Shown piece by piece: positions 8,271-16,511 of a stretch of DNA of 64,000 nucleotides. Each line of letters opens with the position of its first letter. Position 1 is the first letter of the stretch. Both the position numbers and the translations under genes were made by a program. The DNA comes from Pseudomonas bananamidigenes (GTDB lineage: Bacteria; Pseudomonadota; Gammaproteobacteria; Pseudomonadales; Pseudomonadaceae): NCBI RefSeq assembly GCF_001679645.1, contig NZ_LRUN01000006.1, positions 44,769 to 108,768 on the forward strand, written 5' to 3'. The notes beneath the pieces are model-generated. The model worked only from the letters and a program-made list of their open reading frames with translations, did no database searches and was not told where the DNA came from.

Positions 8271-8993
8271 ATGCTCACCTCGACCCGACTTTTCATTGCC
8301 CTCGGTTTTCTGGCCGTAACCGCTCCAGCTCAGGCTCAGGTTTCCTGTGTCACCAAGGATTTCGACAACCAGTCAATGGCACGCTGCAAGACATGGCCGG
8401 CGTTCAAGAATCAGGCGATTGCCCTTAAATCCACCTACGTGCCGGATGCTGGTAGTGACGATGCCGGTGTGTTTGATCTTGATTTGGCGATCATAGATAC
8501 CAGCAACTGGAAAACGCTGGCGACGTATGCGAAACCCGGTGCCTATAACTCCGATGCCATTCGTTTTACCGATCTGTTGGTCGATACCGCTCGCTATCGG
8601 CTGGCCCCGGATGTTCGCGCGTTCGGGCTGCGGTCAAAGTTCTCGCACAGTTCAAGTGCCACCCCCTATGAAAAAACCGACCTCACACTCTATGTGCGCG
8701 AGGGTAATAAACTGCGTCCGGTACTGGATGGTCTGGTGGTCTACAAAAATAACGGTGAGTGGCTGGAAAACTGCGTGGGTGAAGGTCAGCAAATTCGCCG
8801 CACCGTGGAAATCGGCCCGACCAGCCACAACGGTTATTCCGACCTGATCGTCACCACAAGCGGTACGGCGATGAAAACTGTCAAGGCCGGCAAGGAATGC
8901 GTTTCCCAGGATTCCCCACTGAAGAAAACCCAAATCACCCTGACCTACGACGGCAAGCAATACACCATCCCCGAAGACCTGCGAGGTTACTGA
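8271..8993 (+). CDS. secreted protein of unknown function, tandem paralogue 2
   Basis: This 240-residue protein starts at ATG 8271 after AAGGAAG. Its signal peptide ends at APAQA-QVSC. It aligns along its whole length with the preceding gene, including the early CKTWPAF/CKDWPAY motif, LVDTARYRLAPDVRAFGLR against FDTARYKLTPEIRAFGVR, and a C-terminal TYDGKQYTIPEDL. The 35-bp spacing suggests one transcript with its neighbour. The repeated NGEW...C and GYSDLIV motifs look structural, as in a beta-sandwich. Function unknown. Confidence 0.8.
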   Translation: MLTSTRLFIALGFLAVTAPAQAQVSCVTKDFDNQSMARCKTWPAFKNQAIALKSTYVPDAGSDDAGVFDLDLAIIDTSNWKTLATYAKPGAYNSDAIRFTDLLVDTARYRLAPDVRAFGLRSKFSHSSSATPYEKTDLTLYVREGNKLRPVLDGLVVYKNNGEWLENCVGEGQQIRRTVEIGPTSHNGYSDLIVTTSGTAMKTVKAGKECVSQDSPLKKTQITLTYDGKQYTIPEDLRGY

Positions 8994-8996
8994 CCG

Positions 8997-9413
8997 ATGC
9001 TCACCGGCCTCAACCACCTGACCCTCGCCGTCAGCGACCTGGATCGCAGCCTCACGTTTTACCGCGACGTGCTGGGCTTGCGGGTCGAGGCCACGTGGGA
9101 CGCCGGTGCCTACTTGTCGCTGCCGGGCTTGTGGTTGTGTCTCTCCCTCGATGCACAACGCCAATCCGAGCCCGCCGCCGACTACACCCATTACGCCTTC
9201 ACCCTCGGCGCTGCGGATTTCCCGCTGTTCGTGCATCAGCTTCGTGCCGCGAACGTGCCGGAATGGCGCGACAACCGCAGCGAAGGCGCATCGTTCTACT
9301 TCCTCGACCCGGACGGGCACAAGCTCGAGGCCCACGTCGGCGATCTGGCCTCGCGGCTGGCCGCGTGTCGGCAAAAGCCCTATGTCGGGATGCGTTTTTT
9401 CAACGAGCCGTGA
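8997..9413 (+). CDS. fosA: fosfomycin resistance glutathione transferase FosA
   Basis: This 138-residue vicinal-oxygen-chelate enzyme adds glutathione to the epoxide of fosfomycin in the cytoplasm. It begins [16 protein letters not shown] and carries the Mn2+ ligands H7, H65 and E111, the K+ loop region [16 protein letters not shown], and the C-terminal [15 protein letters not shown]. All of these fit chromosomal FosA of pseudomonads at full length. It begins 3 bp after the second secreted paralogue and may be read through from it. This type of fosA is usually intrinsic rather than acquired, and no mobile element is nearby. Confidence 0.93.
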   Translation: MLTGLNHLTLAVSDLDRSLTFYRDVLGLRVEATWDAGAYLSLPGLWLCLSLDAQRQSEPAADYTHYAFTLGAADFPLFVHQLRAANVPEWRDNRSEGASFYFLDPDGHKLEAHVGDLASRLAACRQKPYVGMRFFNEP

Positions 9414-9473
9414 ATATTCAAAAGCCGCTGGGATAGACTGGCGGCCACGTTTTCCGGCACTTGCAGGTTCTCC

Positions 9474-10112
9474 ATGACTCCATCGTTGCTTATGGCCGTG
9501 CTGGCCTCGGGTTTCATCTACGGCATCACGCCGGGGCCGGGTGTGCTGGCGGTGTTCGGCATCGGCGCTGCGCGCGGTCGTCGGGCCGGGGCGGGGTTTC
9601 TGTGCGGACATCTGCTGGGCGATGTGATCTGGTGCAGCACCGCACTGATCGCGATTGTCGGTGCCCGGGAAATCGGCAGTACTGCGTTCGATGTGCTCGG
9701 TGTGCTCAGCGGTCTGTACCTGTTCTGGCTCGGCTGGCGCGCCGTGCGGGCCAGACGCAGCAACGGCGATCAACCCCGGGGCGCGGCACGCCAGCCGTTC
9801 TGGCATGGCATCCTGTTCGGCCTGACCAACCCCAAGGCCTATCCGGTGGCGGTGGCGACGTTCACCGCGTTGCTGTCGAGCCGTGCCGAACTGCTCAACT
9901 GGTCGATGTTGCCGATGCTGATTGCCTTGAGTTTCCTCGGCGGATTGCTCGCCTACGCTATTCTCATTGGCGTTGTCGGCGCCCGTCAGGTGCGTACGCT
10001 GTATCAACGCCATGAACTGGCCATTACCCGGCTGTGCGGGATAATGTTCATCGGTTTCGCCATCAACGCGCTGGTGCATGCGCTGCCGGGGCTGATGCCG
10101 AACAAGGCTTGA
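9474..10112 (+). CDS. LysE-family translocator (amino-acid exporter)
   Basis: This 212-residue inner-membrane protein has about six hydrophobic segments and the LysE/RhtB signature ITPGPGVLAVFGIGAARGRR near residues 18-37, followed by LFGLTNPKAYPVA near 115. RhtB-type proteins export amino acids or related amines. It lies 60 bp downstream of fosA on the same strand. No substrate-specific residues were recognised. Confidence 0.88.
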   Translation: MTPSLLMAVLASGFIYGITPGPGVLAVFGIGAARGRRAGAGFLCGHLLGDVIWCSTALIAIVGAREIGSTAFDVLGVLSGLYLFWLGWRAVRARRSNGDQPRGAARQPFWHGILFGLTNPKAYPVAVATFTALLSSRAELLNWSMLPMLIALSFLGGLLAYAILIGVVGARQVRTLYQRHELAITRLCGIMFIGFAINALVHALPGLMPNKA

Positions 10113-10188
10113 AAGTAATCGCCGGGATGCGAGGTCGAGGTCAGGGACGGTTGATCAGTGCTGCATTGCCGGACACCCACGCTGAACC

Positions 10189-11538
10189 ATGGAAAGCCGA
10201 AATTCTGCGCCATTGGCGAGTTACATCGATCTGTTGCTGGACGCCGTCTGCGCGGTCGACAAACAAGGTCGTTTCGTTTTTGTCAGCGCGGCCTGCGAGC
10301 GGATTCTCGGCTACACCCCTGACGAACTGATCGGTCAGTCGATGATCGACTACGTCTATCCCGGCGACCGGGAACGCACCCTGGCCGCCGCCAGAGACAT
10401 CATGGGCGGCGAGCCCAAGCACAATTTCGAAAACCGCTACGTGCGCAAGGACGGCAGCATCGTGCACATCCTCTGGTCGGCACGCTGGTCGGAAGTCGAT
10501 CAACTGCGCATTGCCGTGGCGCGGGACATCACCGAGCGCAAACTCGCCGAATCCCGTCAGGCGGCGTTGTATGCGATCTCCGAAGCGGCCCATGCGGCGG
10601 AAGATCTGCTGGCATTGTTCAAACGCATCCACACGATCATCGGTGAGTGGCTGCCGGCGCTGAATTTTTCCGTGGCGCTGTACGACGAGCACTGTGCAAA
10701 GCTGGATTTTCCCTATCACGTCGACGATGACGAGGCGCAACCGGAGCAACCGGGCACGGTGACCGGGCGCCTGTGCGCCGAGGTGATCCGCAGCGGCCAG
10801 CCGATCCTGCTGACCCCGGATTGCCCGCAGGCGCCGCCGGGTTTCGAAGCGCTGGTGGCCGGGCAGCAATCACCGTGCTGGCTCGGCGTACCGCTGAATT
10901 CGAAGAACGGCACCATCGGCGCCCTGATCGTCAAAAGCCTGCCCGGCGGCGAGCGCTACACCGAGCGCGACAAGGAACTGCTGCAATACGTCTGCGCCCA
11001 GGTCGCCACGGCCATCGAGCGCCAGCAATTGCACGCCCGTCTGCGACGCATGGCGCAATATGATCAGTTGACCCAACTGCCCAACCGCGGACTGTTGCGC
11101 GAGCGACTCAAGGCTGCGCTGGCCGCTGCCCGGGAAGGCTCGGGGCACATGGCCCTGCTGTATGTCGATCTGGATCGCTTCAAGCAGGTCAACGACACCT
11201 TTGGCCACGGCGTCGGCGACATGTTGCTGCAGACCGTGGCCAACCGCCTCAAGGGCTGCGTACGCGAGACCGACACCGTGGCACGGATCGGTGGTGACGA
11301 GTTCGTGGTACTGCTGCACAGCGTCCATGCCCCTGACGATGCCGACAGCGTGGCGCAAAAGATCCGACAGGTGCTGGTGCAACCCATGCGCCTGGACGGG
11401 CACAACCTGAACATCGAACCGAGCATCGGGGTTGCGCGCTTTCCCGAACATGGCCTTCACGAGCAGCAGCTGTTTCGCCACGCTGACCAAGCCATGTATG
11501 CCGCCAAAAGACAGAATCATCAGGCCCGGGATATCTGA
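10189..11538 (+). CDS. PAS-GAF-GGDEF diguanylate cyclase
   Basis: This 449-residue soluble signalling protein contains a PAS domain (about 10-125, with FVFVSAACERILGYTPDEL and the PAC tail ITERKLAES), a GAF domain (about 130-280, ending QVATAIERQQL) and a C-terminal GGDEF domain (about 285-445). The active site reads IGGDEF near residue 368 and is intact. An RETD inhibitory I-site lies five residues upstream. It is expected to make cyclic di-GMP from two GTP, in response to an unidentified signal bound by PAS or GAF. There is no EAL domain. Confidence 0.92.
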   Translation: MESRNSAPLASYIDLLLDAVCAVDKQGRFVFVSAACERILGYTPDELIGQSMIDYVYPGDRERTLAAARDIMGGEPKHNFENRYVRKDGSIVHILWSARWSEVDQLRIAVARDITERKLAESRQAALYAISEAAHAAEDLLALFKRIHTIIGEWLPALNFSVALYDEHCAKLDFPYHVDDDEAQPEQPGTVTGRLCAEVIRSGQPILLTPDCPQAPPGFEALVAGQQSPCWLGVPLNSKNGTIGALIVKSLPGGERYTERDKELLQYVCAQVATAIERQQLHARLRRMAQYDQLTQLPNRGLLRERLKAALAAAREGSGHMALLYVDLDRFKQVNDTFGHGVGDMLLQTVANRLKGCVRETDTVARIGGDEFVVLLHSVHAPDDADSVAQKIRQVLVQPMRLDGHNLNIEPSIGVARFPEHGLHEQQLFRHADQAMYAAKRQNHQARDI

Positions 11539-11653
11539 CGGCCTGGCCGTTCGTCGCGGCAACGGCAACTTTTATAAACCTTTGAGGGCCGTGTTTTTCT
11601 CAACTTAGGCGGGCAACAGCTCGCTTACGATCAATACCAAGAGGTAGAGAATC

Positions 11654-11809
11654 ATGCCTAACTCAAGAAACTCGAACTCGGGAAACTTCGCCAACGATCG
11701 AACAAAGGCCTCTGAAGCCGGTCGCAAAGGTGGGAAAACCACCACCACGACTGTCGACAAAGAGCCTAAAACCGAAATGGGCCGCAAGCCCGCTCAGAAA
11801 TCGAAGTAG
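11654..11809 (+). CDS. KGG-repeat stress-induced small protein
   Basis: This 51-residue, very hydrophilic basic protein begins MPNSRNSNSGNFANDR and contains one AGRKGGK repeat of the GsiB/con-10 (KGG) family. It is likely cytoplasmic and intrinsically disordered. Relatives accumulate in stress or stationary phase. AGAGGTAGAGAATC upstream gives a reasonable ribosome-binding site. It lies 75 bp before the DUF4142 gene, perhaps in one stress-responsive unit. Confidence 0.78.
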   Translation: MPNSRNSNSGNFANDRTKASEAGRKGGKTTTTTVDKEPKTEMGRKPAQKSK

Positions 11810-11884
11810 TCGGCGAAGGTTGTTTTGATTGAGAGGCGGGGGCGCAAGCTCCCGCTTGAATTTGCCGAGAAGGAGGGCGCGACC

Positions 11885-12388
11885 ATGAGCCGGATGGCCA
11901 CCCGAGTACGCCGCATCAGTTTTGTCAGCCTGCTGGGCCTGTGTGCCGGCAGCGCATTTGCCCAGTCGCCCGCCGACTTCATCAACGAAGCCTCGGCCAA
12001 AGGCATGGCCGACATCGAAGCCAGCCGTCAGGCGCACGGCAAGGCCGAATCCAAAGAGGTCAAGGATTACACCATCGTGGTCATCAACGACCGCACCACG
12101 GCCAACCAGCATCTGGCGAAAATCGCCAAAAAACTCGATTTGCCGGTGGCCCCCCGCGAAGAACTCGCCGACAAGGCCAAGACGTTGATTCCGCAGGTGA
12201 AGGACGGCGCGTCTTTCGATCAGGCTTACGCCGCCAGCCAGGTCAAAGCCACCGAAGAAGCCATTGACCAGATCCAGCAGGAAGCCCGGACTACCGACGT
12301 GCCGGAAATCAAGGCCTTCGCCGACGAGACCCTGCCGAAGCTGCAAAGCCATCTGGAAATGGCCCGAGCGCTGCAAGCCAGTCGCTGA
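11885..12388 (+). CDS. DUF4142 domain-containing periplasmic protein
   Basis: This 167-residue protein starts at ATG 11885 after AGGAGGG. Its signal peptide ends at GSAFA-QSPADF. The mature part is all-helical and fits DUF4142 (ferritin-like), with KEVKDYTIVVINDRTTANQHLAKIA typical of the family. These proteins are thought to act in the envelope, but no reaction is established. It is followed by the bidirectional terminator at 12402-12430. Confidence 0.86.
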   Translation: MSRMATRVRRISFVSLLGLCAGSAFAQSPADFINEASAKGMADIEASRQAHGKAESKEVKDYTIVVINDRTTANQHLAKIAKKLDLPVAPREELADKAKTLIPQVKDGASFDQAYAASQVKATEEAIDQIQQEARTTDVPEIKAFADETLPKLQSHLEMARALQASR

Positions 12389-12401
12389 AACCGGGTAAAA
12401 C

Positions 12402-12430
12402 AAAAAACGGCGCTCGATGCGCCGTTTTTT
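12402..12430. terminator. bidirectional intrinsic terminator
   Basis: A 12-bp stem (AAAAAACGGCGC / GCGCCGTTTTTT) encloses a TCGAT loop. The A- and T-tracts make it work in both directions, between the convergent DUF4142 gene and the iron permease-family gene. Confidence 0.9.
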
Positions 12431-12434
12431 CTGC

Positions 12435-12845
12435 TCAGCAATCATTCAAGTCCTGCTTCGGTTTGCTCTTTTCCCCCAACCCGTCCAGGTTGAAAACTTC
12501 GCCTTCGCCCAATGTCCGGTAGTGCTTGCGCAAGGCTTCCAGTTGCTTGAGATCCAGCGCTTCCAGCCCGAGCATTGCGTTCTGTGCCTCTTTGGTCACC
12601 AGCAACAGTTCGTCGAGCTTCAAATGCAGAATGTCGGTGTCGCGGTTCTGGGTGTTCTGGATCAGGAACACCATCAGGAACGTGATGATCGTGGTCGAGG
12701 TGTTGATGATCAGTTGCCAGGTGTCGTTGAAATGAAAAATCGGCCCGCTCAGTCCCCACAGTCCAATCAGAATCAAAGCCCCCATGAACGTCTTGGGGCT
12801 GCCGGCCCAGAGTGCGAGCGTTTGCGAAATCTTTGCGAATTTCAT
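12435..12845 (-). CDS. low-affinity iron permease family protein
   Basis: This 136-residue protein has two membrane segments (MGALILIGLWGLSG near 21-34 and a second in INTSTTIITFLMVFLIQ near 47-63), followed by a cytoplasmic tail with IQNTQNRDTDILHLKLDEL. This matches the low-affinity iron permease (Fet4-like, PF04120) family of small bacterial proteins. Transport has not been demonstrated for the short bacterial members, so the name is by family only. It is monocistronic and convergent with the DUF4142 gene. Confidence 0.85.
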   Translation of the reverse strand: MKFAKISQTLALWAGSPKTFMGALILIGLWGLSGPIFHFNDTWQLIINTSTTIITFLMVFLIQNTQNRDTDILHLKLDELLLVTKEAQNAMLGLEALDLKQLEALRKHYRTLGEGEVFNLDGLGEKSKPKQDLNDC

Positions 12846-13043
12846 GACCTTGTTCCTTATTGAGGGCCGCTTGAAATTCAGACATCTGAGGTGTGGTGAA
12901 AATTCTACTTACAAATCTCGGTGTTCACTGCCAGACCGGCGTTATCGGACGCAGGTAGGGGAAGGCAGGCCTGCAAGTTCGCTGTATCGTGACGGCAGTC
13001 GCTTTTCCATGTTTCGCCAACACGTCCAAGACAGGAGAACGCA

Positions 13044-13814
13044 ATGACCTGGTCCGCCAGACAATACGTCGCTTTCGAAGATGAACGCACCCGCCCGGCC
13101 CGTGACCTGCTGGCGGCGATTCCTACACAGCGAGCACGCTCCGTGGTCGATATCGGTTGTGGCCCCGGCAACTCGACCGAGCTTCTGGTGGAGCGTTTTC
13201 CGGGGGCGAACGTGCAGGGGCTCGACAGCTCAAAGGACATGATCGAGGCCGCACGCAAGCGTCTGCCGCAGTTGCAGTTCAAGGTGGCGGACATTGATAC
13301 GTGGGCCGATGAAGGGCCATTCGATGTGATCTTCGCCAACGCGGTGTTGCAGTGGGTGCCGGATCACGCGGCGTTGTTGCCGGCACTGGCGGGCAAGCTG
13401 GCGCAGGGCGGCACTCTGGCGATACAGATGCCGGACAACCTCAACGAACCATCCCATCGCTTGATGCGCGAAGTGGCTGCCAACGGGCCATGGGCCAGCA
13501 AACTGGTCGGCGCGGCAGGGCAGCGGACCGAGATGGCGGATGCCAGCGCTTATTTTTCGATGCTGCGTCCGCATTGTGCGCGGGTCGATGTGTGGCGCAC
13601 CACCTATCACCATCAGTTGGCGGACGGGGCTTCAGGCGTTGTCGAGTGGTTCAAGGGCAGCGGTCTGATTCCGTTCCTCAGTCCGCTGACGGAAGCGGAG
13701 CGTGCGGATTATCTGGCGCACTATCTGGCGGAGGTTGCGAAGGCTTATCCGGCGCTGGCGGATGGTTCGGTGTTGTTGCCGTTTCCGCGGTTGTTCATCG
13801 TCGCCACACGCTAG
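13044..13814 (+). CDS. tam: trans-aconitate 2-methyltransferase
   Basis: This 256-residue class I SAM-dependent methyltransferase begins MTWSARQYVAFEDERTRPAR. The SAM-binding loop VDIGCGPGNSTELL is at about 32-45, and GLDSSKDMIEAARKR is next. The N-terminal substrate motif and the FKGSGLIPFLSPL segment fit Tam, which methylates trans-aconitate, a toxic by-product of the citric acid cycle. Start ATG 13044 has AGGAGAA upstream. It is followed by a REP pair. Confidence 0.9.
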   Translation: MTWSARQYVAFEDERTRPARDLLAAIPTQRARSVVDIGCGPGNSTELLVERFPGANVQGLDSSKDMIEAARKRLPQLQFKVADIDTWADEGPFDVIFANAVLQWVPDHAALLPALAGKLAQGGTLAIQMPDNLNEPSHRLMREVAANGPWASKLVGAAGQRTEMADASAYFSMLRPHCARVDVWRTTYHHQLADGASGVVEWFKGSGLIPFLSPLTEAERADYLAHYLAEVAKAYPALADGSVLLPFPRLFIVATR

Positions 13815-13820
13815 ATACCC

Positions 13821-13914
13821 CGTGGCGAGGGAGCTTGCTCCCGCTCGATTGCAAAGCGTGCGCCGAATTCCGGTCTGCTGTGCAGTCCAGCGGGAGCAAG
13901 CTCCCTCGCCACAG
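13821..13914. repeat. inverted REP pair (REPIN)
   Basis: CGTGGCGAGGGAGCTTGCTC at 13821 and its inverted counterpart (CGGGAGCAAGCTCCCTCGCC, then ACAG) at 13891-13914 form two REP palindromes head to head, separated by about 40 bp. This is the typical extragenic REP type of fluorescent pseudomonads. It sits between the convergent tam and methyltransferase genes, where it may stabilise or terminate transcripts. Confidence 0.85.
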
Positions 13915-13927
13915 ATGATCTGAAAAT

Positions 13928-14656
13928 TCAGCGCTGTACGGCGACCAGCATCATTATCGGCCGCTCGCGTTCCTCGGCGAGCGCCGGTTGTGCGGCCACC
14001 TCGGCATCGCTCGGCCCCCATTCGTTGACGTGTTGAATCGTGAATCCGGCGCCAATCAATGCGTTGAGCAGTGTCCCGACCGTGCGATGTTGCTTGATCA
14101 CACCGTCCGCCAGCCAGTTCGTCACCCGTTCGCCTTCCCTTTGATAACTGTCCAGCGGCCAGCGCTTGTTACCCTCGCTGTCGATCAGCCAGCCCGGATT
14201 GCGCGGCGCCATGAAGATCGGATGCTCGATGGAAAACACGAAGTGCGCACCGGGTTTCAGCGCCGCATGCAGCTTGGCAAACAGCCCCGAGAGATCTTTG
14301 ATGTAGTGCAGCGCCAGCGAGCTGTAGGCCAGATCGAAAGTGCACGCAGGCAAGTCGAGGTGTTCCAGGTCGGCACGTTCGTAGCGGATGTTCGCGGCTG
14401 AAGTCGTTTCCTTCGCCCGTTGGAGCATTTTCTCCGAGACATCCAGCCCCAGTACGTCGGCTGCACCTTGTTCGCTGGCCCAGCGGCAGAACCAGCCATA
14501 GCCGCAGCCCAGATCCACTACCTGCAAACCGTGCAGGATGGGCAGCAAGGCTTTCAGCGCCGGCCATTCCGACGCGGCATCGAGGCCGCCGAGGGAGCGG
14601 TTCAACTGGCTGTAGCCCTCGAAAAATTCTGGGTCGTCGTAAATGTTCTGGGTCAT
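13928..14656 (-). CDS. class I SAM-dependent methyltransferase
   Basis: This 242-residue protein begins MTQNIYDDPEFFEGYSQLNR. The SAM site VVDLGCGYGWFCRWASEQG lies near residues 45-63 and the post-motif LGLDVSEKMLQRAKE follows. It resembles UbiE/SmtA-like small-molecule methyltransferases. The long upstream open frame to 14893 has low-complexity composition and is not used. It is convergent with tam and the REP pair. Substrate unknown. Confidence 0.85.
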   Translation of the reverse strand: MTQNIYDDPEFFEGYSQLNRSLGGLDAASEWPALKALLPILHGLQVVDLGCGYGWFCRWASEQGAADVLGLDVSEKMLQRAKETTSAANIRYERADLEHLDLPACTFDLAYSSLALHYIKDLSGLFAKLHAALKPGAHFVFSIEHPIFMAPRNPGWLIDSEGNKRWPLDSYQREGERVTNWLADGVIKQHRTVGTLLNALIGAGFTIQHVNEWGPSDAEVAAQPALAEERERPIMMLVAVQR

Positions 14657-14961
14657 GGTCGGGTGCTCGTCTGAATTTGATTCGGGTGGCTCAACGGCCA
14701 CGATTTGAAGTCCCTCGAAACGTGATGGCGCGTATTCGTCGATGGCCGCGCAGGGGGAGGGTGGTGGGTGATGGGGAAATGCTAGCGGGTCGGGGCGAAC
14801 GTGAGAACTGACGGAGTGTTGGGGATCTGTAAATGTGGTTTTTCGATTCGGGATGTTTAAAGAGTGGGTCCTGTTTGCTGATCCTTCCCACACGGTTTTC
14901 AGGTTGTCCGTCGGAAGTGCGGGCTCTAGCCTGTGAAGGTCGCTGACGAATCGGCGATCGG
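14657..14961. other. gene-free stretch before the DUF6124 leader
   Basis: About 300 bp upstream of the methyltransferase contain no convincing gene on either strand. The minus strand stays open but with proline-rich, non-conserved translation. Promoters for the divergent methyltransferase and DUF6124 genes must lie here. No strong sigma-70 match was picked out. Confidence 0.5.
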
Positions 14962-15183
14962 GATTGGAACCCCGCGGCTTTCCAAAAAAGCAAAAGCAGC
15001 TTTCATGACGTATGCTTGCCCGCCTTCATGGTGTGCATTCTGTTATGGCGGCTGTGCGCGAGAGACTTCGAGTCTGTCGGGCTTTTGGCTTTTTTCGCCC
15101 GGGTTCCAACTCGTGTACAGCTGCCACCTCTTCGATTGGAACCGAGTAGGTCAGCTCCACCTATCGACTAGAAAGAAGCCATT
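14962..15183 (+). promoter_or_regulatory. structured leader of the DUF6124 gene
   Basis: This leader has direct repeats GATTGGAACC at 14962-14971 and 15134-15143, and an inverted copy GGTTCCAA at 15102-15109 that can pair with either. A small hairpin (AGACT-TCG-AGTCT) is at 15063-15075. From memory, similar leaders precede DUF6124/DUF3077-type genes in other Pseudomonas. The pairing alternatives suggest an RNA element such as an attenuator, but they could also be protein-binding repeats. Confidence 0.5.
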
Positions 15184-15187
15184 ATGA
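15005..15187 (+). CDS. possible cysteine-rich leader peptide coupled to the DUF6124 gene
   Basis: A 60-residue frame begins MTYACPPSWCAFCYGGCARE, with four cysteines in the first 17 residues, and ends KKPL with its TGA overlapping the ATG of the DUF6124 gene (ATGA). The stop-start overlap would allow translational coupling. The upstream ribosome-binding site is weak. The frame also lies inside a structured region, so it may be a by-product of RNA sequence conservation. Confidence 0.3.
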   Translation: MTYACPPSWCAFCYGGCARETSSLSGFWLFSPGFQLVYSCHLFDWNRVGQLHLSTRKKPL

Positions 15188-15552
15188 AGAAGCCGACACC
15201 GAATCCCCCAGAAGTCGAAACCGACCCAACGTCCCCCTACACCTCGATCGACTCCAGAAAACTCAACGACGCCGCCAACCGCGCCCTCGATCACTACCTC
15301 TGCCCCGGCGCCCATGTCATGGGTACGACCAATCAGCCTGAACCGATGTTCCTCGCCAACCCGGCCTACAACACCGAATCCCTGCTTGCCAACGCCAGCG
15401 AATCCCTGGGCTCGGCCAGCGAAATGCTCAGCAATTTCGCCGCCGTGCTCGATCCGTCCCATCGCAAGACGGCACTGGGGATCGCACAGGTCGTGATGCT
15501 GGGGGAATTGGCGGTGAATCAGGCGCTGGATCATGTTGAGGTGAAGGGCTGA
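15184..15552 (+). CDS. DUF6124 family protein
   Basis: This 122-residue acidic cytoplasmic protein begins MKKPTPNPPEVETDP and contains RALDHYL near residue 37 and a helical C-terminal half (TESLLANASESLGSASEML). This is the pattern of the Pseudomonas-restricted DUF6124 group. No function is known. It has its own leader (14962-15183) and is closed by a strong terminator at 15575-15606, so it is a single-gene unit. Confidence 0.78.
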   Translation: MKKPTPNPPEVETDPTSPYTSIDSRKLNDAANRALDHYLCPGAHVMGTTNQPEPMFLANPAYNTESLLANASESLGSASEMLSNFAAVLDPSHRKTALGIAQVVMLGELAVNQALDHVEVKG

Positions 15553-15574
15553 ATTGCAGCTGTTCTGGCAGGCA

Positions 15575-15606
15575 TAAAAAAACCGGTCATTGCGACCGGT
15601 TTTTTG
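15575..15606. terminator. intrinsic terminator after the DUF6124 gene
   Basis: The stem AAACCGGTC / GACCGGTTT around an ATTGC loop is flanked by A- and T-tracts, so it can terminate both the DUF6124 gene (plus) and the higBA unit (minus). Confidence 0.88.
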
Positions 15607-15632
15607 GTTTCCGTATCCCTGGATGATTTCTG

Positions 15633-15992
15633 TCAGGAAACGCCCGAAAGCAAACTTTCATAGGGAATGCGCAATCCATCGTGAAGGCGTTTGATCATCG
15701 ACAGGCTCAATTTTCGTTTGCGGTTCAGTACTTCTGACACGCGTCCGCTGGTGCCGATGAAAGGCTCCAGGTCACGAGGAGTCAGGCCTTGCTGTTCCAT
15801 GCGAAATTTAATTGCCTCAATCGGATCAGACGGCGGTATTGGGTAATGTTCTTCTTCGTACTTCTCGATGAGTAGCACGAGGATTTCCAGTTCATCACCT
15901 TCAGCCGAGCCGATCTCGGCTCCCCAGAGCTGTTCTACTCGTGTCAACGCCGCAGCCAGATCTTCCTGGCTACGAATTGGCTTGATGTTCAT
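15633..15992 (-). CDS. higA: HigA-type antitoxin with XRE domain
   Basis: This 119-residue protein has an acidic N-terminal toxin-binding half and a C-terminal helix-turn-helix (MEQQGLTPRDLEPFIGTSGR, then LNRKRKLSLSMIKRLHDGL). It fits HigA antitoxins that pair with HigB of the PF09907 type. Its ATG shares one base with the toxin stop codon, so the pair is translationally coupled, in toxin-first order typical of higBA. It probably neutralises the toxin and represses its own promoter. Confidence 0.9.
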   Translation of the reverse strand: MNIKPIRSQEDLAAALTRVEQLWGAEIGSAEGDELEILVLLIEKYEEEHYPIPPSDPIEAIKFRMEQQGLTPRDLEPFIGTSGRVSEVLNRKRKLSLSMIKRLHDGLRIPYESLLSGVS

Positions 15993-16294
15993 TACACGGT
16001 CTCCGCGTTGATCTGGTCATACTGGGCATGGGTGCCGACGAACCGGATGAAGCCAAGCTGCCGCTGGTAATCAATTGCCAGAATCACTCGATATTTGTTT
16101 CCACCGATATTGAAGACAACCCTTGCACCCTTGAGGATGCTGGCTGTTCTGAGCTCGGCCTTGATCTCTTGTGGCGTGCGGTAGAGTGCCTTTTCCATTT
16201 GGCGATACCATTCAACCAGCGGGGTTTGGGAATCAAGATGAGCCGGATTGCTCTCCCAAAATTCCCGCAAGGTTGCTCTGGCAATTATCCGCAT
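15992..16294 (-). CDS. higB: HigB-type mRNA interferase toxin
   Basis: This 100-residue protein begins MRIIARATLREFWESNPAHL and includes IKAELRTASILKG and the C-terminal VILAIDYQRQLGFIRFVGTH. All fit the HigB toxin family of RelE-like ribosome-dependent RNases. GGAGG lies shortly before the start. The reading frame is intact and of usual length, so the toxin is probably functional when released from HigA. Confidence 0.9.
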   Translation of the reverse strand: MRIIARATLREFWESNPAHLDSQTPLVEWYRQMEKALYRTPQEIKAELRTASILKGARVVFNIGGNKYRVILAIDYQRQLGFIRFVGTHAQYDQINAETV

Positions 16295-16473
16295 CCATGC
16301 CTCCTCCCGTTTTGGGAGATGGTAGTCTTCGCCTAACAGAGATGCAATCTCTGATATCCATTGAGCAAAGCGGGTGAGTCGCTTTGTCGTAAGCGTAGGG
16401 GTCCACGTTGAAGCATGTGATCTGAATTATTTATCAAGGAATGACGGCCTGAGGTTTCATCAAAAACGGACAT

Positions 16474-16500
16474 AAAAAACCGGTCAGCAGGACCGGTTTC
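16474..16500 (-). terminator. intrinsic terminator after hicB
   Basis: Read on the minus strand, the stem AAACCGGTC / GACCGGTTT around a 5-nt loop is followed by a T-run. It lies 12 bp after the hicB stop. It closely resembles the hairpin at 15575-15606. Confidence 0.8.
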
Positions 16501-16511
16501 TCAATTTAGCT

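Noticed and set aside
8652..10079. A 475-residue minus-strand frame opposite fosA and the LysE exporter
   Set aside because: Both genes on the other strand are well supported, and the antisense product is low-complexity with Gln, His and Arg.
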